The notes: generated by a model from the sequence alone, not told the origin. 64,000 nucleotides of DNA from Sipunculus nudus (GCA_026874595.1 CM049309.1:97332723-97396722); one strand, 5' to 3'. Positions 23,144 through 35,371 are shown, counted from the stretch's first letter. Program-made: numbers and translations.

Positions 23144-23611
23144 GGTTAGGGTTAGGGTTAGGGTTAGGGTTAGGGTTAAGGGTTAGGGTTAGGGTTAGGT
23201 TAGGGTTAGGGTTAGGGTTAGGTTAGGGTTAGGTTAGGGTTAGGGTTAGGGTTAGGGTTAGGGTTAGGGTTAGGGTTAGGGTTAGGGTTAGGTTTTGGGT
23301 TAGGGTTAGGTTTGGGTTTTGGGTTAGGGTTAGGGTTAGGGTTAGGGTTAGGGTTAGGGTTAGGGTTAGGGGTTAGGGTTAGGGTTAGGGTTAGGGTTAG
23401 GGTTAGGTTAGGTTAGGGTTAGGGTTAGGGTTAGGGTTAGGGTTAGGGTTTAGGGTTAGGTTAGGTTAGGGTTAGGTTAGGGTTAGGGTTAGGGTTAGGG
23501 TTAGGGTTAGGGTAGGGTTAGGGTTAGGTTAGGGTTAGGTAGGGTAGGGTAGGGTTAGGGTAGGGTTAGGGTTAGGGTTAGGGTTAGGGTTAGGGTTAGG
23601 GTTAGGGTTAG
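23144..23611 (+). repeat. Interstitial telomere-like array (TTAGGG)n, first
   Basis: About 470 bp of TTAGGG units with variants (TTAGG, TAGGG, TTTGGG, TTAGGGG). The G-rich strand is the plus strand. It joins abruptly to the gypsy fossil on the left. Confidence 0.95.
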
Positions 23612-24786
23612 ATACCGGACGTTAGTCACCAGTTAGACACAACTTAACAAGACTTAGGGGAGCCTTAAGTGGGTTTTGGTCTTAAGTGACTTGCTTAAGT
23701 ATGCGACAGTTAGACTAACGTGTTAAAACGCTAACCACGAAACACCCCTATACTAACCCTGGGTTATCACACTGCTTAAGCAAAATTTTCAACACTTACA
23801 CAGGATATAACTCAAATGACTTACTGCTTAAGCAGCCGATTAAGTTGACTTACTTAAATTTACTTAACAAATTTTAAATTTTTCGGGGCAAAATGATACC
23901 GGAAGGTGGCGCCCCCCATTGACCACTGCGGCCATCGCTGGCACTAAATTCCAGGGTTAGGACACTTCTGCTTAGGTGTTGGCTAAGTCAAAAACATATA
24001 TTGGTCAATCACAATGACCAGAGGTCATTAGCGAGGCTACAGTGTACAGGGTTAGGTGCAGTGGACAATTCTTGACCCCAAAAAAATAAAAGCGCACATT
24101 TTTATGGAAAATTTGAATTTTAACAGAATTTATAAAAGTTTGACCCCATCTGACCGGTCAAGGCCGATTGAAATAAAGGCTTTACGGTAGAGATGGCCGC
24201 CCCCATACGGTCAGCCGGCGGCCATTGTGGGCGGAGAGGGAGAGGGAGAGTGGGCAAACCCCCTGGTTTACTTAGGCTCCAAAACGTAGGGGAGACAGAG
24301 GGTTCGCCCACACGCGGCTGACCGGTTCCACTGACCACAGGTTAAGGCGTTACCCAACACTTAAAGGCAGGGGGCGCGACTGACAGTATAGTTGAATTAA
24401 AAATTTAAAATACTAAACAGATATACTGTAAACTTTTTGTACACTTGGACAGATTTTGAAAATTAAATTAAAAAAAATTAATTTTTAAAAACTCCGCAAA
24501 ATCCTGGCTTTTTGGGCAACCTTGACCAACAAACGTCATAATTTGACGAGAAGCAGTAAACTGGACCGTGGGACACAAGTTTTGAAAAATTAAATTGAAA
24601 ACTTTTGAAAATAAACGATTTTTTCTAAATTTCCCTGTTAACCTACTTAAGGGTTAGAATACCACTTATTGACCAGCGTATCGACTTTCGATTACCATCT
24701 GTCCGCCAGGGGTCGCTGCGTTTCAACGTGAATTTGTTCTTACATGAGTAGTTATGTGGGTGTGAATATATATATATATACATATT

Positions 24787-24828
<42 letters not shown>

Positions 24829-25022
24829 ACGGCATAATATGACGAGAAACAGTAAACTGGACCGTGGGACACAAGTTTTGAAAAATTAAATTGAAAACTT
24901 TTGGAAATAACCGGCTTTTTCTACAGTTCACTGTTAACCTACCTAAGGGTTAGTAGATAACACTTAACACAAACTCTTTAAAAAATCAATCACGCTATTC
25001 AAAAAAGGTCTTTTTTCAACAG
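23612..25022. other. No gene seen; contains a 120-bp direct repeat
   Basis: Rich in ttaag/cttaag words near 23640-23880, with a GC-rich patch at 24180-24340. A block of about 120 bp (gacgagaa(g/a)cagtaaactgg, accgtgggacacaagttttg, and so on to aagggttag) occurs at about 24538-24657 and again at about 24839-24951, with an (AT)n tract between. The minus-strand 72-codon ORF at 24120-24338 is unsupported. Confidence 0.5.
24767..24826. repeat. (TA)n-rich microsatellite
   Basis: Near-pure TA repeats with a short tttatgta interruption, between the two 120-bp direct repeats. Confidence 0.8.
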
Positions 25023-25349
25023 GATGTGTGTTTCCAAAAGACATAAATAATTAATAATTAATTAAAAAAACAATAAATGTTACAATGCTGTTTGTATACT
25101 TGGATCCTGGCTTTTTGGGCCACCTTGACCAAATTTTAATTAAAATTTAATGTAAAACTACGCAGGAGTATATAACTATACATATGTATATATATATATA
25201 TATGGAGAGAGATACTAGTCCGACAAACACAAGGGTTATCTGTTAAAATCCCGTTCATTTGGACACAAGCTGATAAGCCTAGGTCGCCCTCTGGTGGCAG
25301 GAACATTAACTATTTTGCCTGACTGGCCTCAATATTCTTTTATAGTACA

Positions 25350-25383
<34 letters not shown>

Positions 25384-25436
25384 TTGCCTACGAGTTTGCG
25401 TACGTTGGTTCAAGCACGGCAAAACTTGAACAGTAT

Positions 25437-25598
25437 AACGAGGTTGTACATTATAACGAGGTTGGACATTAAAACGAGGTTGTTCATTCTAACCATGTTG
25501 TTCATTTTAACCACATTGTTCATTTTAACCAGGTTGATCATTTTAACGAGGTTGGACATTATAACCAGGTCGATCGTTTTAACGGGGTTGGACCCAGG
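25437..25598 (+). repeat. 18-bp minisatellite, 9 units, copy 1
   Basis: Units of the form AACGAGGTTGTTCATTTT repeat nine times. Because 18 is a multiple of 3, the frame stays open and gives a spurious TRLFIL-type repeat peptide. Confidence 0.85.
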
Positions 25599-25855
25599 GT
25601 TGTTGATCTGTTAAAATCCCTTTCATTTGGACCCGTTATTTTCACCAAATGGGCCATAAGCCTGGGTCGCCCCCTGGTGGCAGGAACAGTAACTGTTTCT
25701 TAGCTCGCACACCTTTCATCTAATTGGCCTCATTAATTGATTTACCATTCATAAATTACCAAGAAACCGCCAGGAATTATGAAATAATATACATAACGTA
25801 AACGCAGTATTTTAAATATAAAAAGGTGGAAAAAAAGGAAAAAAAGTAAACCATT

Positions 25856-25900
25856 CCCCGCCGCGGATTCGAACCCCCAACCTCCTATATAACTCTTAAT
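25856..25900 (-). other. tRNA-like B-box segment (SINE or tRNA relic), copy 1
   Basis: The minus strand reads GGGGGTTCGAATCCGCGGCG, a B-box with a degenerate T-arm. The full cloverleaf could not be built, so it is read as a SINE head or tRNA relic and not as a functional tRNA gene. It is repeated in the duplicated copy at about 27417-27461. Confidence 0.4.
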
Positions 25901-26212
25901 GTTGACAATTTTTCACCAGCCCCGACCTGCCGTGGTGTGATCTTTATTCCCTGTGTCGAATGCCAATGAGATTCAGTGAATGAAAACAAACACAAGTCTG
26001 AAATTTTTTAGAAGGGTAGGCCTAAGCCAAGGATGCCCCCCGGCGGCATGGACAATAACCATTTCTGAGTTTGCGCACCACATTCATATGATTGTCAATT
26101 ACTATTGTTTCATGTAGATTAACAAAAAGGGAAGGATAATTTACGTCTGAGACCATTTTTTAATACAATAATACATGTCAAAGTTAGGTAATGCGACATC
26201 CCGCCCAGCCAC

Positions 26213-26606
26213 CTTTTAACATTTTGAAATTACAAACCCCTACTAAGGGTAAACTGTAAACAATTCTTTATTTATTCTAAACCAATTTTTGGTTATATTT
26301 ATTCAAGTACAATGTTTTTCCAGTGTTTATATTTATAATATTATATATGGTATGATATAAAGATTACTACACAGGACTGTTATATTATCTGGGTCGTTGT
26401 TATAGCGACCTCATTTCTCTCGGCTCAAGCCAGCACACCGGGTGCCCCGAGGGCCCAGACAGAAATAGACACGGTGTAACAAAGCTGTCTGGCCCGCGCC
26501 AAAAGCCAGACAGTCGGCGCATATTTTTGACCGTTTGGAAACACCTGGAAATTATGATCATATTTATTTTAATTGAAATGAAAATAAAAAATTTATAAAG
26601 CAAAAA
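26213..26606 (+). repeat. Dispersed family R1, partial copy
   Basis: Starts cattttgaaattacaaacccctac and includes GGTCGTTGTTATAGCGACC (26392-26410, an imperfect palindrome), ctcggctcaagccagcacac and agccagacagtcggcgc. The same sequence occurs at about 31600-31980 and 35565-35955, and a decayed part at about 31195-31370. Here it separates the two copies of the segmental duplication. Confidence 0.8.
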
Positions 26607-27024
26607 AAGACATGTGTGTTTCCAAAAGACATAAATAATTAATAATTAATTTAAAAAACAATAAATGTTACAATGCTGTTTGTATACTTGGATCCTGGCT
26701 TTTTGGGCCACCTTGACCAAATTTTAATTAAAATTTAATGTAAAACTACACAGGAGTATATAACTATACATATGTATATATATATATATGGAGATAGATA
26801 CTAGTCCGACAAACACAAGGGTTATCTGTTAAAATCCCTTTCATTTGGACACAAGCTGATAAGCCTAGGTCGCCCTCTGGTGGCAGGAACATTAACTATT
26901 TTGCCTGACTGGCCTCAATATTCTTTTATAGTACATATATATTATATACATATATATATATATATATATGTTTGCCTACGAGTTTGCGTACGTTGGTTCA
27001 AGCATGGCAAAACTTGAACAGTAT

Positions 27025-27186
27025 AACGAGGTTGTACATTATAACGAGGTTGGACATTAAAACGAGGTTGTTCATTCTAACCATGTTGTTCATTTTAACC
27101 ACATTGTTCATTTTAACCAGGTTGATCATTTTAACGATGTTGGACATTATAACCAGGTCGATCGTTTTAACGGGGTTGGACCCAGG
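27025..27186 (+). repeat. 18-bp minisatellite, 9 units, copy 2
   Basis: Same nine units as 25437-25598, with few differences (aacgatg for aacgagg in unit 7). Confidence 0.85.
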
Positions 27187-27416
27187 GTTGTTGATCTGTT
27201 AAAATCCCTTTCATTTGGACCCGTTATTTTCACCAAATGGCCCATAAGCCTGGGTCGCCCCCTGGTGGCAGGAACAGTAACTGTTTCTTAGCTCGCACAC
27301 CTTTCATCTAATTGGCCTCATTAATTGATTTACCATTCATAAATTACCAAGAAACCGCCAGGAATTATGAAATAATATACATAACGTGGAAAAAAAGGAA
27401 AAAAAGTAAACCATTC

Positions 27417-27461
27417 CCCGCCGCGGATTCGAACCCCCAACCTCCTATATAACTCTTAATG
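27417..27461 (-). other. tRNA-like B-box segment, copy 2
   Basis: Duplicate of the segment at 25856-25900. Confidence 0.4.
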
Positions 27462-27944
27462 TTGACAATTTTTCACCAGCCCCGACCTGCCGTGGTGTGA
27501 TCTTTATTCCCTGTGTCGAATGCCAATGAGATTCAGTGAATGAAAACAAACACAAGTCTGAAATTTTTTAGAAGGGTAGGCCTAAGCCAAGCATGCCCCC
27601 CGGCGGCATGGACAATAACCATTTCTGAGTTTGCGCACCACATTCATATGATTGTCAATTACTATTGTTTCATGTAGATTAACAAAAAGGGAAGGATAAT
27701 TTACGTCTGAGACCATTTTTTAATATAATAATACATGTCAAAGTTAGGTAATGCGACATCCCGCCAAGCCACCTGTTCTAACCCAAAAAATATAACAATA
27801 TCCGGGTGACAACTCACATCATTTTTTTTAATACCTAACGATGTGAAAGTTACCGTTATAATCCAACGGGTATTCTTCTAATATACATGTTTTGGTGAAT
27901 AAGTGTACACATCATGAACGTTTGTTCTTTTGGAATTATACTGC

Positions 27945-30250
27945 CGGAGCCAAGAAATTAAAAGCGACATGCCTGCAGAAAATGTAAGGCAAAAGTAGAC
28001 GGCTCAAGATATTTATTCGGAGTTAAAAGGAACAGAAAGCAAAGAATATTCTGAATAGTTCTATATAGAAACCGTGTAAAAAGTATGGATATTTCTCTAA
28101 TAATTAAAGCCCGCACAGACGCCAATCTTTACAATAAAATCATATCACAACCAGACCGCCGGCACCAAGAAATTAAAAACGACACGCCCACAGAAAATAT
28201 TCGGCAAAAACAGACGGGTCATGATATTTATTCGGGGTAAAAAGAAACAGAGAGCAAGGAATATTCTTAACAGTTCTATAAAAAAAACCGTGTAGAAAGC
28301 ATGGATATTTTTTTATTTACTAAAGCGCACATAGAGACCAATCTTTACAATAAAATCATACCGGCACCAGAATGCCGGCACCAAAAAATTAAAAACGACA
28401 CGCTTACAGAAAATATTCGGCAAAAACAGACGGGTCTTGATATTTATTCATGGTAAAAACAAACAGAAACCAAAGAATATTCTCCACAGTGCTATATAAA
28501 AGTCGAGAAGAAAGTATGGATGTTCTTTTAATTATTAAAGCCCGTAGAGAGGCCAATCTTTACAATAAAATCATATCGCAAAAAGAGTACCGGCACCAAG
28601 AAATTAAAAACGACACGCCTACAGAAAATATTCGGCAAAAACAGACGGCTCAAGATATTTAATCGGGGTAAAAAGGAGCAGAGAGCAAGGAATATTCCAT
28701 ACAGTACTATATAAAAGTCGAGCAGAAAGTATGGATATTCTTTTAATTATTAAAGCCCGTACAGAGACCAATCTTTACAATGAAACCATATCGGAACCAG
28801 AGTGCCGACACCAAGAAATTAAAAACGACACGCCTACAGAAAATATTCGGCAAAAAGAGACGGGTCTTGATATTTATCGGGGGTAAAAAGGAACAGAGAG
28901 CAAAGAATATTCTCAACAGTTCTATATTAAAGTCGAGTAGAAAGTATGGATGTTCTTTTAATTATTAAAGCCCGTAGAGAGGCCAATCTTTACAATAAAA
29001 TCATATCGCAAAAAGAGTACCGGCACCAAGAAATTAAAAACGACACGCCTACAGAAAATATTCGGCAAAAACAGACGGGTCATGATATTTATTCGGGGTT
29101 AAAAGGAACAGAGAGCAAGGAATATTTTCAGCATTTCTATGTAAAAGTCGAGTAGAAAGTATGGATATTCTTTTAATTATTAAAGCCCGTACAGAGGCCA
29201 ATCTTTACAATAAAACCATATCACAACAAGAGTGCTGGAACCAAGGAATTAAAAAAAGACAAGCCTACCGAAAATATTTGGCAAAAACAGACGGGTCATG
29301 ATATTTATTCGTCATGAAAAGGAACAGAGAGGTCAGAAAATTCCTCACAGGTCTTTATAAAAACCGCGTAGAAAGCTTGGATATTTCTTTAATTATTAAA
29401 GCCCGTAGAGAGGCCAATCTTTACAATAAAATCATATCGCAAAAAGAGTACCGGCACCAAGAAATTAAAAACGACACGCCTACAGAAAATATTCGGCAAA
29501 AACAGACGGCTCGAGATATTTAATCGGCATAAAAAGGAACAGAGAGGACAGAAAATTCCTCACCTGTCTATATAAAAACCGCGTAGAAAGCATTGATATT
29601 TCTTTAATTATTAAAACGCACACAGAGGCCAATCTGTACAATAAAACAATATCGCAACCAGGCCGCCGTCATAGAGAAATTAAAAACGACACGCCTACAG
29701 AAAATATTCGGGAAAAATTCATCGCTCAAGATATTTATTCGGTATAAAAAGAAACAAAGAGGACAGAATATTCTTGACAGTTCTATATAAAAGCCGCGTA
29801 GAAAGTAGGGATATTTTTATAATTATTAAAGCGCGCACAGCGGCCAATCTTTACAATCAAACCATATCCCAACTAGACTGCGGCACCGAGATATTGAAAA
29901 AGACACGCCTACAGAGCAAAAATTTATCTCTCAAGATATTTGATCCGGATAAAAATAACAAACAGAACAAGGATAAACAATTTTATAATTAGAAAACCGC
30001 ACATACAATCCAATCTTTATGGTAAAATCAAATTGGAAACAGATTGACGGACCAAGATATTAAAACGATACGTCTACAGATAATATTGGGCAACAATGCA
30101 TTGCTAAAGATGTTTGAACCGAATCATAAATATTAAATAGTTTGATAACAAAGACCAATATTTTAAAAAATGAGATGCGTCCGGGCACTAAGAAATTAAA
30201 AAAGACACATCCTCAGAAAATATTTTGTGTAATGCCCAGCTCAAGATATT
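27945..30250 (+). repeat. Satellite of about 215 bp, roughly ten units
   Basis: The phrase ccaagaaattaaaaacgaca recurs at about 27950, 28167, 28381, 28595, 28810, 29026, 29241, 29457, 29672 and 29886, then degenerates at about 30049 and 30188. Each unit holds aaaatattcggcaaaaacag, attattaaagcccg and gccaatctttacaataaaa. Several units carry the same 48-65 codon ORF containing KARREANLYNKIISQ, each closed by a stop. No splice sites link them, so the ORF is described but not called a gene. Confidence 0.85.
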
Positions 30251-30703
30251 TGTTCGGGATAAAAAAGACAAACAATATATGACATTGAAAAAAAGGAAAT
30301 GGTTAACATGCATGAAACCTAAAACCGTATCTGAAACCTGAAATCTAAAAACATAAAGAATTAAACTTAAAACATAACCTAAAACCTAACCTTCAACCTA
30401 ATATCTTAAAACCTGATAAAAAAAAAGAAAGGCTAAAAGTTTCTCGCTCAAGATATTTGTACCGGATGAAAAGGAATAAACATGACACACCTACTGTTAC
30501 AATAAGACCATATCTGATGGCAATGCCGGCACCAAGATATTAAAAATATGACACGCTTACGATATGTTACACATAGATAGAAATACAGACTAATATTTAT
30601 GTGTGTGTTAAAATTTGCACACACAATTTTTTTGGTGTTTTTTGTGTTTTTTTATTTTTTTGGGGGGTGTTTTTTGTGTTTTTTTTTTTTAATTTTTTTT
30701 GGG
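30251..30703. other. Decayed satellite and T/G-rich low-complexity DNA
   Basis: Includes a degenerate aacctaaaacctaacc tract at about 30315-30415 that resembles C-strand telomeric sequence, one more decayed satellite phrase at about 30530, and a T-rich ttttttgtgtttttt tract to 30703. Confidence 0.5.
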
Positions 30704-30831
30704 TGCTACTATTGCCTCATATGCCGGCACTGTGAGCATTTACACTGAATGCATATTGCTCCCAACCTGCGCCTGTTGTTTGGTGCCACAGTGAAATGTG
30801 GCACATACCGGCATATGAGACAATGGTAGCA
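30704..30831. repeat. Nested inverted repeat
   Basis: Arms of about 30 bp at 30704-30734 and 30802-30831 (TGCTAC(T/C)ATTG(C/T)CTCATA...) flank a loop. Inside it lies a perfect 8-bp hairpin, GTGCCACA at 30783-30790 and TGTGGCAC at 30797-30804, overlapping the right arm. Confidence 0.75.
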
Positions 30832-30996
30832 CAAATAGTGGCCACATTTCAACCTGTAATAATTATAGCCCCCAGGGCAAGAAGGATCCGAGCACTTGCC
30901 CATTTTAAAGAGAACCTGATCAATGAATATAGCCGATTTCTTTATATAGAGAGAGGGCAAGTGTATTGCATGCTTCGTTGCTATGGGGACGTCCAT
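30709..30996 (-). CDS. Small ORF with a RING-finger-like Cys/His pattern
   Basis: A 95-codon ATG-initiated frame on the minus strand. Its second half has KCSDPSCPGGYNYYRLKCGH followed by YLCYHCLICRY, and ends CIQCKCSQCRH: a C-x4-C, then C-x-H-x2-C-x2-C, then C-x2-C-x-C-x2-C series. The CGH-x2-C-x2-C core and the paired cysteines resemble a RING-type zinc-binding domain, although the first pair is spaced by four and not two. No further domain fits in this length. It lies in repeat DNA and overlaps the inverted repeat at 30704-30831, so it may be a fragment of a host gene or of a mobile element. No promoter or splice evidence was seen. Confidence 0.35.
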   Translation of the reverse strand: MDVPIATKHAIHLPSLYIKKSAIFIDQVLFKMGKCSDPSCPGGYNYYRLKCGHYLCYHCLICRYVPHFTVAPNNRRRLGAICIQCKCSQCRHMRQ

Positions 30997-31194
30997 TCGC
31001 TTTAGACCAAACAGCTAGCGGGATTATTTTCAAAGTTACAAATGATCACGCACCCTTACGAAATTATTCCCGCCTTTTGTTATCAGGTGTCCTTTGTTTG
31101 AAGGCTAATTTTTTTATATCAATATGCCTTCTGTTTCAAGATTTGTACAAGGATATAATTATTGTTATACATGTGTTTTTACACTCCGAGGAAC

Positions 31195-31985
31195 TGTAAA
31201 CAAATCTCTATTTATTCTGAAATTTTGTGTTTTTTACCAATTTTCGGTTATCTTTATTCAAGTCTAATTTTCTTTTCAATATTTATATTTGTAATATTAT
31301 ATACTATATGACGAAGGAACGTTATAAAGATTACTACACAGGACTGTTATATTGTGTGTTATTCACATTTTTAAATTATTGCCAATAAAGATTGAATGTT
31401 GTCATGTGTCATACTAAAAAAAGAAAGATTGCAATTGATCTATTTTATATTCAGATTAAGGTACTCTCTGCTTCAAATATATGTAAAAAGGATATTATTA
31501 TTAAATGATTGTGGACCCCGTGGGCATATGATACATGCATACGATACTATATTTAGTCCTCAAGATCACTCGTATCCAGTTTACGACTTGCCAAACTACA
31601 ACATTTTGAAATTACAAACCCCTACTAAGGGTAAACTGTAAACAATTCTTTATTTATTCTATTTATTCAAGTACAATGTTTTTCCAGTGTTTATATTTAT
31701 AATATTATATACGGTACGATGAAGGAAGTTATAAAGATTACTACACAGGACTGTTATATTATCTAGGTCGTTGCTATAGCGACCTCATTTCTCTCGGCTC
31801 AAGCCAGCACACCGGGTGCCCCGAGGGCGCCAGACAGAAATAGACACAGTGTAACAAAGCCGTCTGGCCCGCGCCAAAAGCCAGACAGTCGGCGCGTATT
31901 TTTGACCGTTTGGAAACACCTGGAAATTATGATCATATTCATTTTAATTGAAATGAAAATAAAAAAATTTATAAAGCAAAAGACA
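31195..31985 (+). repeat. Dispersed family R1, long copy with a decayed partial copy before it
   Basis: 31396-31985 matches 35372-35956 along its whole length (aaagaaagattgcaattgat... through the GGTCG...CGACC palindrome to aaatttataaagcaaaagac). A second, decayed partial unit lies at 31195-31370 (tttattctgaaattttgtg..., ggactgttatatt). The 81-89 codon ORFs shared by both copies are part of the repeat. Confidence 0.8.
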
Positions 31986-32240
31986 CTCTCATGATCGTTT
32001 ATTTTGTCTTATGGCTGGAGATCGGGATATGCTTAAATCTTAAAGTATGCCTCGGGTACCTAAAATATATGGAAAAAATGTCTAATTTTCAGAAAAATTA
32101 GTGTGCCCAAGGATTAACACTTCTTACTTCTTTTAAAACCACATTATATATCATTGATGTAAAAAAGTCTTCAAAATGAGGAAGCCCCGTCCTTAAGTGT
32201 TATAATTTATCGTTAAGCCTTGTCGTTAAGTGTTAGCCGT
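31986..32240. other. Repeat-like spacer
   Basis: tcttatggctggagatcgggatatgcttaaatctt... is repeated at about 35975-36235 with small differences, so it extends the duplicated R1 block into the 490-bp repeats. Confidence 0.6.
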
Positions 32241-34206
32241 TAAGTGGTTTAAGGGCTGATTTCTTAAATGTGCCATTTGTTTGTACAGTGTTTTTCATTT
32301 TTTGTATCATTTCATCACGTTTTACCGACAGGTCGCTGTTGAAAGTATAGGTGTACGCGAAAGTTTATTTTCTGATGAAATTTAATTTTAAAGTAAAATT
32401 TCATATATACGCACACAGAGAAAAGGTCTGACAGGTGTTGCACGCGGACAGACAAGACCAAAACGGTTTATTTTACATATATATATATATATACATACTA
32501 ATAAATGTCACCGATATATTTAAATATATAACATATATAAATATATATAGAGGTACAACAAATAATACCTCTTTTAATTTTTCAATTTCTGTTTTCTAAC
32601 ACTTAAGAATAACACTTAACACAAGACACTAGCCTAAGTGTGCTTAAGTCTTATTTTTAACACTTTACATAACACTTAAGCTTAAATAAAACTTAAGCTT
32701 AAGTGTTGTTGGCTTAAGTGTTAAGCTTCTTAAATGTGCCATTTGTTTGTACAGTGTTTTTCATTTTTTGTATCATTTCATCACGTTTTACCGACAGGTC
32801 GCTGTTGAAAGTATAGGTGTACGCGAAAGTTTATTTTCTGATGAAATTTAATTTTAAAGTAAAATTTCATATATACGCACACAGAGAAAAGGTCTGACAG
32901 GTGTTGCACGCGGACAGACAAGACCAAAACGGTTTATTTTACATATATATATATATATATATACATACTAATAAATGTCACCGATATATTTAAATATATA
33001 ACATATATAAATATATATAGAGGTACAACAAATAATACCTCTTTTAATTTTTCAATTTCTGTTTTCTAACACTTAAGAATAACACTTAACACAAGACACT
33101 AGCCTAAGTGTGCTTAAGTCTTATTTTTAACACTTTACATAACACTTAAGCTTAAATAAAACTTAAGCTTAAGTGTTGTTGGCTTAAGTGTTAAGCTCCT
33201 GTAACAGTGGTTTAAGGGCTGATTTCTTAAATGTGCCATTTGTTTGTACAGTGTTTTTCATTTTTTGTATCATTTCATCATGTTTTACCGACAGGTCGCT
33301 GTTGAAAGTATAGGTGTACGCGAAAGTTTATTTTCTGATGAAATTTAAATTTAAAGTAAAATTTCATATATACGCACACAGAGAAAAGGTCTGACAGGTG
33401 TTGCACGCGGACAGACAAGACCAAAACGGTTTATTTTACATATATATATATATATATACATACTAATAAATGTCACCGATATATTTAAATATATAACATA
33501 TATAAATATATATAGAGGTACAACAAATAATACCTCTTTTAATTTTTCAATTTCTGTTTTCTAACACTTAAGAATAACACTTAACACAAGACACTAGCCT
33601 AAGTGTGCTTAAGTCTTATTTTTAACACTTTACATAACACTTAAGCTTAAATAAAACTTAAGCTTAAGTGTTGTTGGCTTAAGTGTTAAGCTCCTGTAAC
33701 AGTGGTTTAAGGGCTGATTTCTTAAATGTGCCATTTGTTTGTACAGTGTTTTTCATTTTTTGTATCATTTCATCACGTTTTACCGACAGGTCGCTGTTGA
33801 AAGTATAGGTGTACGCGAAAGTTTATTTTCTGATGAAATTTAATTCAAATTTAAATTTAAAGTAAAATTTCATATATACGCACACAGAGAAAAGGTCTGA
33901 CAGGTGTTGCACGCGGACAGACAAGACCAAAACGGTTTATTTTACATATATATATATATATATATATACATACTAATAAATGTCACCGATATATTTAAAT
34001 ATATAACATATATAAATATATATAGAGGTACAACAAATAATACCTCTTTTAATTTTTCAATTTCTGTTTTCTAACACTTAAGAATAACACTTAACACAAG
34101 ACACTAGCCTAAGTGTGCTTAAGTCTTATTTTTAACACTTTACATAACACTTAAGCTTAAATAAAACTTAAGCTTAAGTGTTGTTGGCTTAAGTGTTAAG
34201 CTCCTG
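32241..34206 (+). repeat. Tandem array of a roughly 490-bp unit, four copies
   Basis: The point cttaaatgtgccatttg occurs at about 32269, 32729, 33224 and 33721. Each unit has acaggtcgctgttgaaagta, an (AT)n run, and a closing AACACTTAAG...CTTAAGTGTT palindromic segment. Copies are nearly identical, differing mainly in (AT)n length and small indels, so the expansion looks recent. Confidence 0.9.
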
Positions 34207-34440
34207 TAACACTTAGTCTTACGTGTTGTTGTTACTTAACACTTAAGCTTACGTGTTGTTGCTACATAACACTTAACCTTAAGTGTTAAAAGCAAAGTGT
34301 TATTAAGTGTTATCAAGTATTAAGTGTTATATGCTAAGTGTTATTAAGTGTTATCAAATATTAAGTCTTTATAAGCTAAGTGTTAATAAGTGTTATCAAA
34401 TATTAATTCGTTATATGCCAAGTGTCATTAATAGGCAATT
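34207..34440. repeat. Dense TTAAGTGTTA-word tract
   Basis: Runs of ttaagtgttat/aacacttaag words in both orientations, for example taacacttaaccttaagtgt at 34268-34287. Confidence 0.7.
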
Positions 34441-35371
34441 AAGGGTATTATTTAACTCTATTTTACTATGGTATTTAACTGTCTTTCACCAATGCAATTG
34501 ACTGGATTTTTATATGTTATTAAACTGTATTTTTACATGATATTAAACTGTTGTTTGACCGAGCATTCATCTGTATTTTACCATGATATTTATCGCTATT
34601 TTACGAGTGTGTTTTGTTTGTTCGGAACCAGAAAAAAGACAGCATATTTTATTCAATATGAAATATTTTTTTTTCAAGAAAAATATTTTTTTATTTAATA
34701 AAAAAAAAGATTATTGGTGATATAATACTTTATTATATATATTCAATACCCTGGTAATTTTTCCTTTTGGCTCAAATGTCTTTTGAAAGGCCAAAATTAA
34801 AAAAAAAATTAATATTTCAGACATTTGTTTTTTAACCCGTGGACCGGGTTGACCCCGTATGAGTATGCGGTTTAAGGCGCTTGTCAGCCAGGAAAAATGT
34901 CGGCTGGCCCAACCGACTTTTAACGTAATTTTTGAGCCGCCCGGGTTTTTTTATATTACACATTATTTAATACACTGAAATACACTCTCTGGGCCCTAAA
35001 TTATTTGTTTTTTCACATTAAACCCCCTTTTTTTGCCTTGTTAGCAAAGTTGCACCAACTCCTACAGGTTTAGAATCCAGCCTACACTGAGTTTTGATTT
35101 TTTGCACATACAGCCCAATACACCATAAAAGACATTTGCTTTTTGGCTCTCATTTCTAAACTATTCATCACAGAAACTTCATTCTGGTGTCACCCAATAT
35201 ACAGGAAACACAGAAATATTGACACGTTTTCCACTAACAAATACTTTTTTCTCCCCCAAACCTTCAAACAGAGCCCTATACATTGAAATGAAAATAAAAA
35301 AAATTATAAAGCAAAAGACACTCTATGAACAAAAGACATGATCGTTTATTGTGTCTTATGGCCGAAGCCTG
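34441..35371. other. No gene seen
   Basis: Very AT-rich, with a short GC-richer patch at 34840-34930. The ORF at 34468-34698 is low-complexity and unsupported. Confidence 0.4.

Larger units (their letters stand above)
25023..26215 (+). repeat. Segmental duplication, copy 1 (about 1.19 kb)
   Basis: From tgtgtgtttccaaaagacat to gcgacatcccgcc this matches 26611-27775 almost base for base. The clearest difference is a 25-bp stretch near 25800 (aaacgcagtattttaaat...) present here and absent from copy 2. Contents: an (AT)n run, an 18-bp minisatellite, two 'gcctaggtcgcc(c/t)(c/t)ctggtggcagg' phrases, and a tRNA-like B-box segment. Confidence 0.9.
26611..27775 (+). repeat. Segmental duplication, copy 2 (about 1.17 kb)
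   Basis: Near-identical to 25023-26215, in direct orientation, 1588 bp apart. It lacks the 25-bp stretch found near 25800 in copy 1. Confidence 0.9.

Noticed and set aside
23144-23611. True chromosome end
   Set aside because: Unrelated sequence continues for 40 kb on the far side, so it is interstitial in this assembly.
25856-25900. Functional tRNA gene
   Set aside because: Only the B-box region is convincing; T-arm pairing is poor and no acceptor stem or A-box fits at a proper distance.
27945-30250. CRISPR-like reading of the regularly spaced repeats
   Set aside because: The whole 215-bp unit is repeated without unique spacers, in eukaryotic DNA with introns and LINEs.
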